64,000 nucleotides of DNA from Bradysia coprophila (lineage: Eukaryota; Arthropoda; Insecta; Diptera; Sciaridae), in NCBI RefSeq assembly GCF_014529535.1, contig NC_050736.1, positions 3,658,001 to 3,722,000 of the forward strand. Direction: 5' to 3'. Shown here piece by piece: positions 1 through 13,400 of the stretch. The notes beneath the pieces were generated by a model. The model was not told where the DNA came from and made no database searches. It saw nothing but the letters and a program-made list of their open reading frames with translations. Within the stretch, counting starts at the first letter, position 1. Each line of letters starts with the position of its first letter. A program made the position numbers and the translations under genes.

Positions 1-255
1 TCGTCCGTCCAGTGACCCAACCCACCCAAATATTGGGACATGGTGGTCTTACATAGCAAAATATAGTGTCACTAAAGTAATACCCGTTCCTTCAATATGT
101 GGATCTATGATAAAATAAGTGAAAGGTTCGATCCGGCGTTGGTGATATGCTCGTAGTCTGTTGAAGGGTTGAAAGGTTGAAGTAGTATAGCCCTTTAACA
201 CCAAAATGTTTGAAGTAAATATTACGATGTAAACATAAATACATTCGCGACTACA
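1..255. other. Non-coding flank, nothing recognised
   Basis: Left edge of the window before the foldback arm begins. Short open frames exist but show no codon structure or recognisable motif. I see no gene here. Confidence 0.5.
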
Positions 256-3200
256 CGTTAGTAGAGGTCCTTGTAGAACAAAAGTCATAAAAATAGTTCA
301 CTTTATAGTAGAATGGTGAGCTTTGGACCAGTGATTAATATTGGTAGCCTGAGTCCAAAAAGATTAACACCCCTCAAAAAACCCCACCCCACACCCCAAC
401 ACCCCTCACCAAAGATTTTAGTGTAAGGGTCACTTCAATGAATTATTGTGAAGCGCCTGTCAATGCTAGACTGTCGATATGGGGCTTAAACGAAAGGTAA
501 AGGTTCATACTGTTTTTATATGACCAAACGCTTTTCAATTTTCCATTTTCCACAACAATTTTCCGAGTTTTCCATGAAAATCTATGAAATCTCAAATATA
601 AAGGGTGGTGAATAAGTTAAAAAAGTTTTTGTGCATACTTCCTTCTGCAATATGGTTCTTCAATGACTTCTTCGCTAATTTGACGAAAAAAAATTAAATA
701 ATGTGTCATAGACTTGGAGATAAGCTCAGTTTTCCACCGCCGGAAAATTTCATTGAAATACTTTTTTACATATAACTGATGAAATATGCGAGCTGTGTCA
801 TTGAATTTGCGAGATTATCATAGGATAGTTTATTGACGCATTTATTGAACTCTAGGAGAAGCCAATACACCATTAACCTCAAGTCACCCACCTCCCACTC
901 TCCTATTATTGAACAAATTGTAGAAAAATTTTAAAATAGAGAGCAGACTATTTTTGAACTTACAAATTTACGCTGTAAATGTTTGGGATATTGCCTGCAA
1001 TACCTTTTTCAAGTGGACAGTGGAAATAATTAAGAGTAAGTATGTAAGATACTACATTTTCAAATGAATATTTGATTACACTGCAAAAATGCTGCAGTGG
1101 CAGTTTCTGTCTAGGCCGATGCAATTCGACACCGTTGCATGCATGTTGTGTGGCTGTTCGACACCGGATGCGAATAGCCAAGCAACACAGTGCATCCTAT
1201 TTGACACCGGTGACGAATAACCAGACAACACAGTGCATGCTATTTGCATCTGGTGTCGATTAGCCACGTAACACAGTAGATGCTAATTGACACTGGTGTC
1301 GATTAGCTAGGCAACACAGCTGATGCTATTCGACACCAACCTTTGAGACGCAGAAATAAATACCACATTATCTGGTTTAATTATTTTGATATCTTTTGTA
1401 AATGAAGCTTCTGGTAGCACTACTGCAATTTAGTGGCGGTGAGCCTAGCTCCCTTTCTATTCTCTTCAAGAATTAGGAAGTGTTTGCGTCTAAAAGATTC
1501 ATATGTCGAGAGCTCACGTTTAATTTTTAAGTTTTTTAATTATAAGTATTAATAACATCCTCTTTATTTTATTTACAACTGACGTATTGGAACATTACCA
1601 TTGAGAAGCTCGTTACTATCTGATTTGCTCTACAATCAAAAATACTCGTCTGATACCCATCGTAATAAAAGTATCTACATTTTCATAACAAAATACGTTA
1701 GATTATCTTGATTCTGGACACTCTGTCACTCTCTCGCCAGTGGCTTTTGTGCCAGGCTTCGGCTGTTATGTTGGTTCAATGCAGAGAAACGTTACGTTCG
1801 GACAGGCTAGTTTTTGAAATATAAGACTGGACTAAATGTTACAGGCTGTGTCAATTTCAATGATAGGGACAATCTTGTCTTACCAGCTATCAATAGTGAA
1901 GACCTAAGCCGTCAGCCATCGCCTTAGGACTGCGAGGTATGCTTTTAAGGTCCTATAGATTAGCTAGTCATAGTATGACTGTCATACGTACCCATTTGCT
2001 CGCCTGGAGTAAGGCAATGGTTTTAGTTTGAGATGAGCTGTGGGTACTAGTGGTACACCAGATGTTTGGAGATGCGAGTAGATTATTTTGTTCATAGAAA
2101 GTTTGATGGAATCATCTCCATGGTTGGTTTTGTTTATTGGTCTGATGCGGCAAAATTTAAAAGAAAGTTGATTGTTCTACTTCGCTATAATCATCTCCAA
2201 GCATCTACCATTTTCAAAAGCAGTTAAGTCCACTGCCCATATAGACCGTGAGACAGAAAGGGACAACTATATTTCCTCTACCTACGTTAGAAGAGTTAAG
2301 AGAATGGTGGACTTTACTGCTTTTGATAAAACACTCTTCCTATAATCTCACTATCTAATGTCCAACGGATTCAAGATTTTTAGGATGACAGGGTAGTACA
2401 AAAGATCACAAGATCTGTGTGCATCGATCAAAAATGATTGGTAAATCTAACATATTGACTCATAAATGATATCAAAATAATTAAACCACATAATGTGGAA
2501 TGTGAGTGATAATTGCTGAATGTGGGACATTTAAATCATTTTTACTACGTAGACAGAAACTGCCTCTGGAGCATTTTTGCAGTGTAATCGCACAACAATA
2601 TTTATTTGAAAATGTAGTATCTTACCTTACATACTTACTCTTAATTATTTCCACTGTCCACTTGAAAAAGGTATTGCAGGCAATATTCCAAACATTTACA
2701 GCGTAAATTTGTAAGTTCAAAAATAGTCTGCTTTCTATTTTAAAATTTTTCTACAATTTGTTCAATAATAGGAGAGTGGGAGGTGGGTGACTTGAGGTTA
2801 ATGGTGTATTGACTTCTCCTAGAGTTCAATAAATGCGTCAATAAACTATCCTATGATAATCTCGCAAATTCAATGACACAGCTCGCATATCTCATCAGTT
2901 ATATGTAAAAAAGTATTTCAATGAAATTTTCCGGCGGTGGAAAACTGAGCTTATCTCCAAGTCTATGACACATTATTTAATTCTTTTTCGTCAAATTAGC
3001 GAAGAAGTCTTTGGATAACCATATTGCAGAAGGAAGTATGCACAAAAACTTTTTTAACTTATTCACCACCCTTTATATTTGAGATTTCATAGATTTTCAT
3101 GGAAAGCTCGGAAAATTGATGTGGAAAATGAAAAATTGAAAAGCGTTTGGTCATATAAAAAAAGTATGAACCTTTACCTTTCGTTTAAGCCCCATATCGA

Positions 3201-3412
3201 CAGTCTAGCATTGACAGGCGCTTCACAATAATTCATTGAAGTGACCCTTACACTAAAATCTTTGGTGAGGGGTGTTGGGGTGTGGGGTGGGGTTTTTTGA
3301 GGGGTGTTAATCTTTTTGGACTCAGGCTACCAATATCAATCACTGGTCCAAAGCTCACCATTCTACTATAAAGTGAACTATTTTTATGCTAAGGACCTCT
3401 ACTACGTTAGTT
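256..3412. mobile_element. Foldback-type element with long inverted arms
   Basis: The left arm (about 256-1112) and right arm (about 2550-3412) are reverse complements of each other, nearly identical by eye over about 0.86 kb. Matching landmarks are a C-rich run at 370-410 against a G-rich run at 3265-3305, and the segment at 960-1090 against 2570-2710. The similarity resumes further in (1363-1398 against 2467-2498), so the original palindrome was longer and was interrupted on the left by the 43-bp repeats at 1128-1342. The loop of about 1 kb carries no convincing ORF; a smaller inverted repeat sits inside it (2212-2237 with 2305-2331). Without a transposase ORF this looks like a non-autonomous foldback or large MITE. 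A simple inverted duplication is the alternative. No clear target-site duplication was found. Confidence 0.8.
1128..1342. repeat. 43-bp tandem repeat, about 5 copies
   Basis: The motif GACACCGG recurs in register at 1160, 1203, 1246 (degenerate), 1289 and 1332, giving an exact 43-base period; a shorter degenerate copy starts at 1128. Each unit contains a near-palindrome of the form GACACCGGTGTC, followed by a segment resembling AGCAACACAGTGCATGCTATT. The array lies only in the left half of the foldback element. Confidence 0.85.
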
Positions 3413-4379
3413 GTCTAACTTGATGCTTTTAGGATTTAATTTACCATTTTATTACGTTATTCCATTTATCACGTTTTTTGCGGTTATTAGAATAAAACAA
3501 TCAATGCACTTTTCTCACAATTATTGAAAAGTTGTTAGAACTGTTACTGCTACACTTTGAATGGGAACTTTGTGTATGAAATTGGAAAATTTTCAGTATT
3601 ACACAAAATGCATTTTCACGCTCACGTGACATTATCTGCAACTCTTATTTGATATTTGATGCATCAATCATGCAATTACCGATTTTTAATTATACAGGAA
3701 AATTATTTGAAAAGACCTTCTAAAAATTAATGTAGTTTTTCTGTATCACGGATTTTGTTATTGTTACAACACTATTCTTTGTACAAAAAAAGCGAAATCT
3801 CTATTTAATACAAATGCATTGTTGTGGTTTTTCATTATTTATTGACTGCACATTAGTATCATTGTAATGTCACCAAAATGGACCTTTTTTGCATTCCGGA
3901 TACGGAAAATTTGTCGGATAATAATTTATGTGTACATTTTGAACAGGTGTAAATCATTTTCCTTTTTGATGCGGAAGGAATGTAACAGCTTCAATGCATA
4001 AAGTTTCATTTTACATGCCGTACTTTTCATCATTCAAGCATATCACTTGTTTCGATTCGCTTAGCATGAAAAATTTCTCAATTCAATACTTACTTGATGA
4101 CATTTCAGGTATTTTTTATTTACGTGTGGCTTCACGAGTCAAAATGATTCAATACCTGAAGACGTTCGCGGTACTTTTTATTTCCGTGGGGCTTCACGGG
4201 TAAAATAACTTACGTAATTCATTGGACGTTGTTATTTCGACTGGTGTGGGATTACCATTGCCTTCGCAACGATCATATAATACCAGATTCGTTCATACAA
4301 CGTTATTAAAACAATGAGTAAATTGAGCTTAGGAAGACGCAAGGAAGATGATCCGCCATTTTTTTTCGTCTTCACCAGT

Positions 4380-4880
4380 TTATAAAGGTTTTAGAAGCGG
4401 CTAGTCATTTGTTATCGACAACGACGATAAGAATAAACGATATGAGACACTCTTAACAAAGGGAGTTACAGATTCAATAATTTTATTGTGGCAAATGTCC
4501 ATTATTAGATGAAAATTGTGTATATTTAGGATTTTTGAAATAAAACCATTTCAAGCGTAGGTAGTTCACAGTTTAGATTGTATTCGTTTATAAAGCATAT
4601 AGAAATGGCCAGTCATTTGTTATCGACAACGACGATTAGAATAAACGATAAACTCATGTAAACGTTATATCATATAGTGATCTACCAAAAAGTGAATGTG
4701 AAATGTATACTTAAACAAATGAAGTAAAAGATTATGTTTTAAAAACTATGAGGCGCTTTGAACAAATGAAGTAACAGATTCAATAATTTTGTTGCGGCAA
4801 GCGTCCATTTATTAGTGTCCGTGGGAGTTTTGAAATGGAACCATTTCAAGCATAGGTTTACAGATTACAGTTACATAAAT
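4380..4880. repeat. Two adjacent copies of a dispersed repeat
   Basis: Copy 1 begins near 4381 (TATAAAG, then a segment ending TTATCGACAACGACGAT at 4412-4428) and copy 2 near 4590 with the same order. Both are followed by a shared block starting CAGATTCAATAATTTT (4469 and 4772) and ending CCATTTCAAGC. The second copy has a longer middle. Related copies occur at 7760, 16075, 34341, 48340 and 50073, so this is a dispersed family rather than a local duplication only. Confidence 0.65.
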
Positions 4881-6646
4881 CAAATTCGAAGCTCATATCA
4901 ACAATTGAAAAACTACTAGACTGAAGAATAAATTACTATGAATCTATTATATCCGCTAAAATATCAATATCGATCGCCCGATTGAAATTTAAAAAAAATC
5001 TGTTTGAAAATGGCATATAAAACAACAGTAGAGAGACTCTTTAATGTATGAAAAATAACTTAAATTCATGACAACAGACGATTCCCATGTAAATATCTTG
5101 TCTAGTCTACACCTACGACAACGAAGGTTTTCAAATGCACAAAAGTCTTCGTGCATTTTAAGTTTAAAAAAATATAATAATCAAAACAAGGTATGATGCG
5201 CATAAAAAGATGTGGGTGAATTTGATTTCCCTGCTAATATATGCAAAAAAAATTAGCAAAAACATTATTGAAAATTTGCAATTTACTGAATAAGACTTTG
5301 TTTTATTATAATGAGCTTATAATAGAGAATTTAAAGAATTTTTTGAATAAAATGTAGACGCTCAAGAAGGGCTTTTGTTTCGTTTAGAAGTTTTTTTTGT
5401 TTATGATCGCGAAAAACTGGTTTGTTGTTGTTCACAAGTCGACGAACTTAAAGTGTGTAGACTTCCATTGACTCAAAAGAAATTAATTTTTCATTTATTT
5501 CTAGTAGAATAGATGTCGAAATATTCATCCCGAATTGTCTCAAGTAAATAGATAATTAAACCTAAAATATTTGACGAGTTTCACTGAGTCAGATAAATTA
5601 TCAGATATAAACAAAAAACAGACTAATGTTCATATCGAATTCACTGACAAACTGGTGACTCAGATAATAGGAACAACATTACATTTGAATTTTAGTAATT
5701 CCTAACTGAACTATTTGTCTTCTTAATTTAGTCACAGTCAAGGTATCAAATCCATAAAAATTTAATACAAAGCGATAGTTAAGCTCAATTCAAATATTGA
5801 CATTTCTGATATAATATGTGTCTAGTCTAGTCAGACAACAAGAACAAATAATTTTCATAGCACTTTAAGTAGAAACTATACTGAAATTACCTTCAGCAAT
5901 TTTTCGTTTCACAAATCTTGAATTAAGAATTGGTAATGATTATCCAACTGTCTGTAGCTTTAAATGCAGATTGTTTTAAACAATTCACTTCATATGGTCC
6001 ACATCTAATTTATTATAAATGTAACGAAAAACTGTTCACTGATGATCCGCTCTTGTATAGACATCACGTTGACTTTATAATATTTCGAAATTAAATGAAA
6101 ATTCACTTATAAAATTGGTCTTTGAAATTATTCTGAATTTCACTACAAAAGTCTTATTGGATGAAACCAATATTGTGTTTCAATAAACCGCCAATACACA
6201 ACCGCATCGTAAACTATCCATTATATTTGTAAAGCGCGAAGTATATTCTGCCGAGTCTAAACAACGTTTAAATTTTAAAAGTTTACTTAACGATCGTCGT
6301 ATGTTCAGCAACACTAAAAAATAAACGATAATTTTACGTTGATCGTCGTGCTTACAGAAAAAGAACCTATTTATATATTTTGTTGTTATATTTTATTGCA
6401 TATAATTTGTATATGTGTCATATTTTGATCGCAATAGATGTATGTATGGAGCTTAAGTAGATATATGATTATGATAAGAGCAAATTTGTCGACGAATTTG
6501 ACTCTCATCTGTCTGCAGTTTCTTTAAAAAAAATTGATTCTCAATTTAATAAACCTTGCAAAGGTGCGAAATCGTTGGTAAATGTTTGTAAACTTCTTGT
6601 GAATCTGAGCAGTGACCAGATGTAAATATGGAATTATTTAGAGTAA

Positions 6647-6825
6647 CCAATACTCTCTCTAGCAAACAAACTCTCAGCTCTCTGTGTCAAATTGACACCT
6701 TGTATTCTACAAACATTATTCTACGTTTTGACTGACTCCACTGTTATTTACATGTAAATTCCAACGGTTACTTGATACTTTCACCACCTTAAAAAAAGTA
6801 GTTTGATTGCTAGAGAGAGTATTGG
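6647..6825. mobile_element. MITE, family with CAATACYCTCTCTAGC ends
   Basis: A 179-bp element with terminal inverted repeats: CCAATACTCTCTCTAGC at the left and its complement at the right, extending about 26 bases with one or two mismatches. It is flanked by the direct repeat AGTAA (6642-6646 and 6826-6830), a likely 5-bp target-site duplication. It has no coding capacity. Two more members lie at 38609-38929 and 44193-44328. Confidence 0.8.
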
Positions 6826-7459
6826 AGTAACTTATTATGATCTGTAGGATGTTCTGGTTTTGAGTAAGTAGAGTAGAGTAAGTAATTAGTCTTCTAAGTG
6901 ATAAATAAATAGTACAGCACCTTGAATGAAACACTGTGTCAGGGCCTATTTGTTGGATTAAATTTACTTAAAATTTCCAAAAAAATCGCATAAAAGTTAG
7001 AAAATATTCATACAAATTTTTGTGAATTTACATAAGTCGTCAGTGAAATTCAGTGAAAACGTAAAAGCAGTTTTGTGCAAGTGGACCAGCTAAAAAAGAG
7101 GTGCTTCATGTCTAGATTTTACTGACGTTCCCTGTATTTTTTGTAAATTTCTTTCTACATAATAAGCCCTGGTTTTCGGCGCATAGGTGATAACACATCG
7201 TACAATAACCTACATAACAATATCGACAAACAAAATACAAAATATCCATGGAATATGATTCTAAAAGTGTCCATGACCACTTCTGCGAAAACTTTTGTTA
7301 TTTTTACTTTAAAATAAAACCTATCGCTGAGAAATCGATAAATAAATAGGTCGTGAAGAGTTGAAGGAAAAATCCCAAAATATCAACATGTGCAGCATGT
7401 TTATAATGTTGCGTCAACACGTGAGAATTAGAGCAACGAAATTTTTATTTCAAAAATCT

Positions 7460-7481
7460 ACATCAACGGATCCGTTGATGT
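7460..7481. repeat. Perfect 22-bp palindrome
   Basis: ACATCAACGGA followed directly by its exact complement, centred on a BamHI-type GGATCC. No neighbouring gene explains it. Confidence 0.7.
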
Positions 7482-7759
7482 GCTATGACTAACTTTTGTC
7501 ACTCATATCAGACAAGATGATGATTAAACCACCAGCAAAACTTTAGGCAAAGAGAGTACCGAAAATTATTGGTGTAATTGCGATTATTCAGTCAGTACAG
7601 TTAATAGTACGTAAGTACTGAATTGACACACTGTTGGCTCAAACAATGAAATGGAAATTTTTCGATAATGGTAGTACTATAGCGTCAAACAACAGTGTAA
7701 TTCGTATCTTGTAAAGTCTGAGCTCAGTTATGTTTTATATCGTCAAATAACCATTAAAT

Positions 7760-7875
7760 CTATCACTTCATTTGTTGAAAAAAGTGAGATTACTTCATCA
7801 GTCATAATGTACGTTTTGCTACATAAGAGATCATAGTCTATAGCTCATCTGTTATTATTGCTTCTTCAAAGTCAT
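7760..7875. repeat. Dispersed repeat copy (TATAAGAG/CATCTGTT family)
   Basis: It contains the ordered blocks ACTTCATTTGTT, ACATAAGAGATCA and AGCTCATCTG that also occur in the copies at 16075 and 34341. It is degenerate and its ends are not clear. Confidence 0.4.
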
Positions 7876-10471
7876 TACTTATAGCGAGCGTATTATGATA
7901 GGAGAATGAGAGTCAAAAGAACATTTTATCAAAGACATGTTGCGATATGTCGACCCTCAAAATTTGTATTTTTAAGCGCTACAACTAACACAAACCGATT
8001 GACTCTTCCTAAATTTATTTTTATTTCACTAAGTAGAACTGTAGATAATAGATCGAACTGTTCCCAAAATTAAACGAAATTGGCGTGTTTGCATTTATAT
8101 TTAGAAAATACAACAATCGATGATCACAATAGACACGCCGTGATATACTGGCTAGATGTAAATCGTTCATTGAATATTGCTGTACCGTTCTGAATTGCAT
8201 CTGATGAGTGATGATTAAGGGTCAGTTGTATGTTGCATTGTTGCATGCAGCATGCCACACAATTTCACATCACGCTAACATTCTAGTTCGACAGATTTAT
8301 AAGTTTGTCATTAATTGTTATGAATTAGAAATGCATTTTGAATGCAAGTTATTGCTGTTAAGGAATTAAAATGTGTTGCAATATAATAGGAAATTGTTGA
8401 CAATTAAAAAAGAATACATATTTGAATAGCTCGACAGAAATCTGTTCGATTTTTACGAGTCGCGACTCTATAAGTCTCTCTGCTATCAAAAATCACATCT
8501 CATTTCATTAATTAAGTAATAAAGATATAATTAGCGACTATTTTATCACATAATTTAATTGCATTTAAGTATGCACTTAATTATACTTAATCGAAATTTT
8601 GATACTTATCATGCTATCAGCACCCAATCAACAATATTTTCCACAATTTCAGCAAATTTTTAAGATTTAGGAAATTACGTTATCCATCGATCTAACTACT
8701 TCTTTTGCGAATTATTAGTGGAATTTACATAAATTTATATTTCTGTCACCAATTGTTTGTCATTAAAAAATTTTTAATTGAATTTTTTCTAGCAAATGAA
8801 GTCAAGAATCGTCTTTATTGATTTATTGAGTTATCGAGTGCAATCCATTTTACAGACTGTTTAGTCGAGTTGGCAATGTTATGGCTGAGCACGTTTCAAT
8901 TTCTTTGAATCTTTATCGAGAATTTCATGTTTTGCACGACTAGCACAGAGTTTTTTATTGTTCAAGAATAAAGTTAATTGAGTAACTCAAAGTAATTTTA
9001 TTACCTACTTACCTATTTGCATTATAGCTTTTATTATGATGAAGTGCAGTGACAGTGTTTAGTGTGAAGTTTTATAATTGCTAGTCTATATGCTATGCAA
9101 GCTGTCTTCAATTAACAGTCGTGAGAAAATGATTTACATTATCTACTTGAATATAATTCTTAGCGCTCTCTTCAAATACAAATGTATAATAAACTTAACG
9201 CATAGATATAGTAAGTACAAACTCCTCGAAATGTTAAAACGAATAACACATTAGCGTATACTGAAGAAACAATGGAAAAAACAATGTACAGCAAAAAATC
9301 ACTGTCTATTTTCAAAAAAAAAAAAATCAAGACGTTCTTATTGATACGGTTTAATTGTAGACACTGTGCAATGAAAAACATTTTCTTACAATCTGAAACA
9401 AACTTCCCTTACGATAAAATTATCGGTAAAATAAAACAAGCATAGCTTCATTCGGCTTAGAACACAATCAACGTGAAAAGCTAATTAAACTTTATCTTCG
9501 TGGTAAATATTGATTTTGAGCTTTATTTATCGGATCACACTGTGGTAGTATTGTAGTTGAAGAATTTGTATTATAAAATTACGCACCAGTACAAAAAATT
9601 TTGACTAAGAAGTAACATCCTCATCCTCGTTGTGTCTAGTGCAGTGTAGTGTATACATAAAACATAATATATACATGAAGATAGCTCTTAGAATTACATT
9701 AAATTGAGCCATGATGACATATCACTTTAAGTTCATTTGCATTTTTATTTTCGGTAAATCCCAATTTATTTTTAAATATCTATGTTGATGGTATAAGTAT
9801 ATGTGATGTGCAGAAACAAAACGGCAAGCGTTATTTTACTTTCATTAATTTTAACAAATAGTTTGTTGTATAAGAGAATAGTAATAAGTTCATCGTTTTT
9901 CTTGTCGCCGTCGTTGTTCTTGTTGACAACAGACCAGAATTTTTCTGATGCTACCGCATGTTATTTTCATACAGTATAATGGTTAAGATTATTATTTATG
10001 TAAATCACAAAATGTGAGTGCTAAAATATCATTAGCATAATATCACTGCTGATAAATTTTCGAAAACATTTTCTTAAATAAACGTTGATATGTAATTGAA
10101 ATGTAGCAATGCCAAGCTTTCAAAGCAGCAAAGCTCTAGTTATCGAAACCTAGCAATTGTTTTATTCGTCTCAAGTATTTATAATGTATGAATTTTAAAT
10201 CAACATTTGCAGGTGGTAGTGGTATACTTAGCTTTTCTTTATCTTTTACGTTGCAACCGGGGATGAAATAAATTCAAATGAATTTTAATAATGGTTGCAC
10301 AGTAGTAAGCACTGCAGCCTTGTTACTGCCACAATTATAGCCATTCACATTACGAGAAAAAAGAAGAATTTAAACTGATAACACTAAAAATAATTTGGAT
10401 ATCTGCGTTTCACTGATATAAATCCTTGAAACAATATTTGATGTCCTTGTTCCAACAAAATATTTTGATAT

Positions 10472-13400
10472 ATATATTTGGAATAACTAGTAGACCGCCC
10501 GCTGCGGTATTCCCCTGAAACGTTAATACCAGTATTAACTAGAAAAGGTCTACGAATTATAGTGAAGTCGAACCTGTATTTATACCTCTCGACGTCATCG
10601 TTTTCGCAACGTAAAATCATAATTTAATTCAATTCTGACAATGAACGCACAAAATCTCCACACGACGATTACAACGCATAGAACCAGAGATATCGGCCCA
10701 TCAGTTCGACTGTTACAAGTAAATGTGGAAGGCATATGTATGAGTAAAAGCGACTTCCTTTCACGCCTGGCAACAAGTCATAAGGTGGACCTGATAGCAG
10801 TACAAGAATCGCACACGGCTGATGAACTACAACTGGCACGGAGAGGAACCATTAAAGGCTTTGTCATCGCCGGAGCTACGTACCACGGTAGTTATGGAAA
10901 TGTGACTTATGTTAGAGAAAATATCGACAACTGGCTGCACGTGAACAGTACCATTTGCAACGACATTCACATAGTTACCGTCAAACTGAATGATTTAACT
11001 GTCGTCAATGTATATAAACCTCCTAGGATCGAATGGCCAGACACGGTACTCCCAGACATGACCCACAACACAATTTTCATCGGGGACTTCAACAGTCACC
11101 ACACTGCCTGGGGCTACAACAACGTGAATAATGACGGTGAGAAACTAATTAACTGGATGGATCAGCGTAACTTGTTCCTGGTATACGATGCGAAAGACCG
11201 TAGGACGTTCAGATCGGCCCGATGGAACCAAGACTACAATCCGGACCTTTGTTTCACAACGAAAAATTCAGACGATCAAACTCCACATATTAACAGAAAG
11301 GTGCTCGAAGGTTTTCCGCGAAGTCAACACAGGCCTGTTATCATCACGTGCGGTATTCAAATTCCTATCATTGAGTCAATCCCCAAAGCCCGTTGGAACT
11401 TCAGAAAGGCGGACTGGAAAACGTTCGCGAAAAATTTAGACTCCAATGTGAGGTGGATAGCACCAAAAACTGAAAACTACAGCAGATTTCTTAACGTCGT
11501 CAAGAGCACGGCTAAAAAGAGCATTCCGCGCGGATTTAGGAGAGAATATATCCCATGCTGGACCCAAGAAAGTACTCGGCTGTATGAAGAATTCGAAGCG
11601 AGTGGTGACACAGAAGTTGCTGCAGAGCTCCTCGATTCACTAGACAATGCCAGGAAACAGCGGTGGATAGAATCGGTCGAGAACATGGATTTTAAAAAAT
11701 CTAGCAGGAAAGCCTGGTCTCTTTTGAGGAAAATCGGCGCCAGCGCAACTCCGAATGGACATAAACCGAATATAAATCCGAACCGCATCGCCAACCGAAT
11801 AATGAATCTCTCCAGGCCTGCAATTGACAAGAATTTAAAAAACAAAATTAGGAAGCAGCTCAAAGTACTAATGTCCAATGCAACAGTAAGAAACGAACTA
11901 AGCAGACGATTTAGCACCGATGAGATAAATTCGGTCCTTTCCCACATCAGCAACGGTAAAGCAGCTGGTCCGGACGAGATGTTTCCTGAATTCTTAATCA
12001 ACTGTGGACCGAACACAAAGTTGTGGCTGGCCCGTTTTTACACCGACATTCTTAACAAAGGAAGAATACCTAAAGAACTTAGGAAGACAAGAGTCATCGC
12101 TTTGTTAAAGCCTGGAAAAAAGGACGACAAGGTTGAAAACTTCCGCCCCATTGCACTACTCAGCGTATGCTACAAATTCCTGGAAAGACTCATTTATAAT
12201 AGAATATTGCCAATAATAGACGAAGTCATCCCGGTTGGACAGGCTGGATTCAGGCCGAACAGGAGTTGTTGTGATCAGGTGTTGGCACTAACAACCCATA
12301 TCGAAACGGGATTCGAAAAAGGACTGAAAACAGCCGTGGTGTACATAGATCTTACAGCAGCATATGATTCGGTTTGGAGAGTGGGGCTTATGTTCAAACT
12401 CGCCCAAATCATTCCTTGTACATCGCTCTTACGACTGATAAACGACATGCTGTGTAACCGACAACTGACGGTGTATATTAACAATGAGAAGAGTCGTACG
12501 ATAATGTTGAACAATGCCTTGCCACAAGGATCTGCTCTCGCTCCGATTTTTTTCAACGTGTACACAAGTGATATTCCAACGACAGTCTCACGTAAATTCG
12601 GCTACGCGGACGACAATGCGATTGCATTCCAAGGAAAAACCTTCAACGAATGCGAGAATGTACTCACGAATGACCTCATAATCCTCGAAAAGTATTTCAA
12701 GACGTGGGGGCTTACTCCGAATCCAGACAAAACCGAATGCACCGCTTATCACCTGGTAAATCAATTAGCAAATTATAAGCTACAGATCCAGTTTTGCGGC
12801 AGGCTCATCGAAAATAACGCTCATCCGAAATATCTTGGTATTCCACTCGACAGATCACTTACGTACAAAGAGAGTCTGAAACGATTGGCGGCGAAGGTCA
12901 AGACTCGCAATAACATTTTGATGAGACTCAGTGGAACTACATGGGGTGCTGACACAACAACTCTCCGAACGTCAGCACTGGCATTAGTCTACTCAGCAGC
13001 GGAATACTGCTCACCTGTATGGCTGAACAGCGCCCACACTAAACTGGTAGATACGGAACTGAACAGGACGATGCGGATGATTTCTGGAACGATACAGTCA
13101 ACTCCAACAAACTGGTTACCTACACTGTGCAATATAGCCCCGCCCCATCTACGTAGACAAGCGGCACTAATGAGAGAGCATCGGAAGTACTCTAGCAACC
13201 CTGAGCTTCCCATCAATAACGATATCGGTCACGATCTGAGATTATCCTCGAGAAAGCCAGCATGGAAATCCGCAGATAATTTGCACATTGCGAACTACAA
13301 TGTTACCGATAGTTGGAACTACGAATGGGAACAAAACAATCCGGACCGTAATAACTTAATTGACCGAGCATCAAACAAACCTCCGGGTTTCGAACTCCCT

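Larger units (their letters stand above)
3413..10461. other. Gene-poor AT-rich DNA
   Basis: About 7 kb with no ORF that resembles a gene; the longest frames are under 80 codons and look random. It contains a duplicated repeat (4380-4880), a MITE (6647-6825), a perfect 22-bp palindrome (7460-7481) and another dispersed-repeat copy (7760-7875). Microsatellite-like A runs occur near 9317. It could be intergenic or part of a long intron; nothing here decides that. Confidence 0.5.

Noticed and set aside
10384..10620. 78-codon minus-strand frame over the LINE leader
   Set aside because: It spans the proposed insertion boundary and has no recognisable motif.
11477..12565. Minus-strand frames of 179 and 96 codons inside the LINE
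   Set aside because: They are antisense shadows of the reverse transcriptase ORF.
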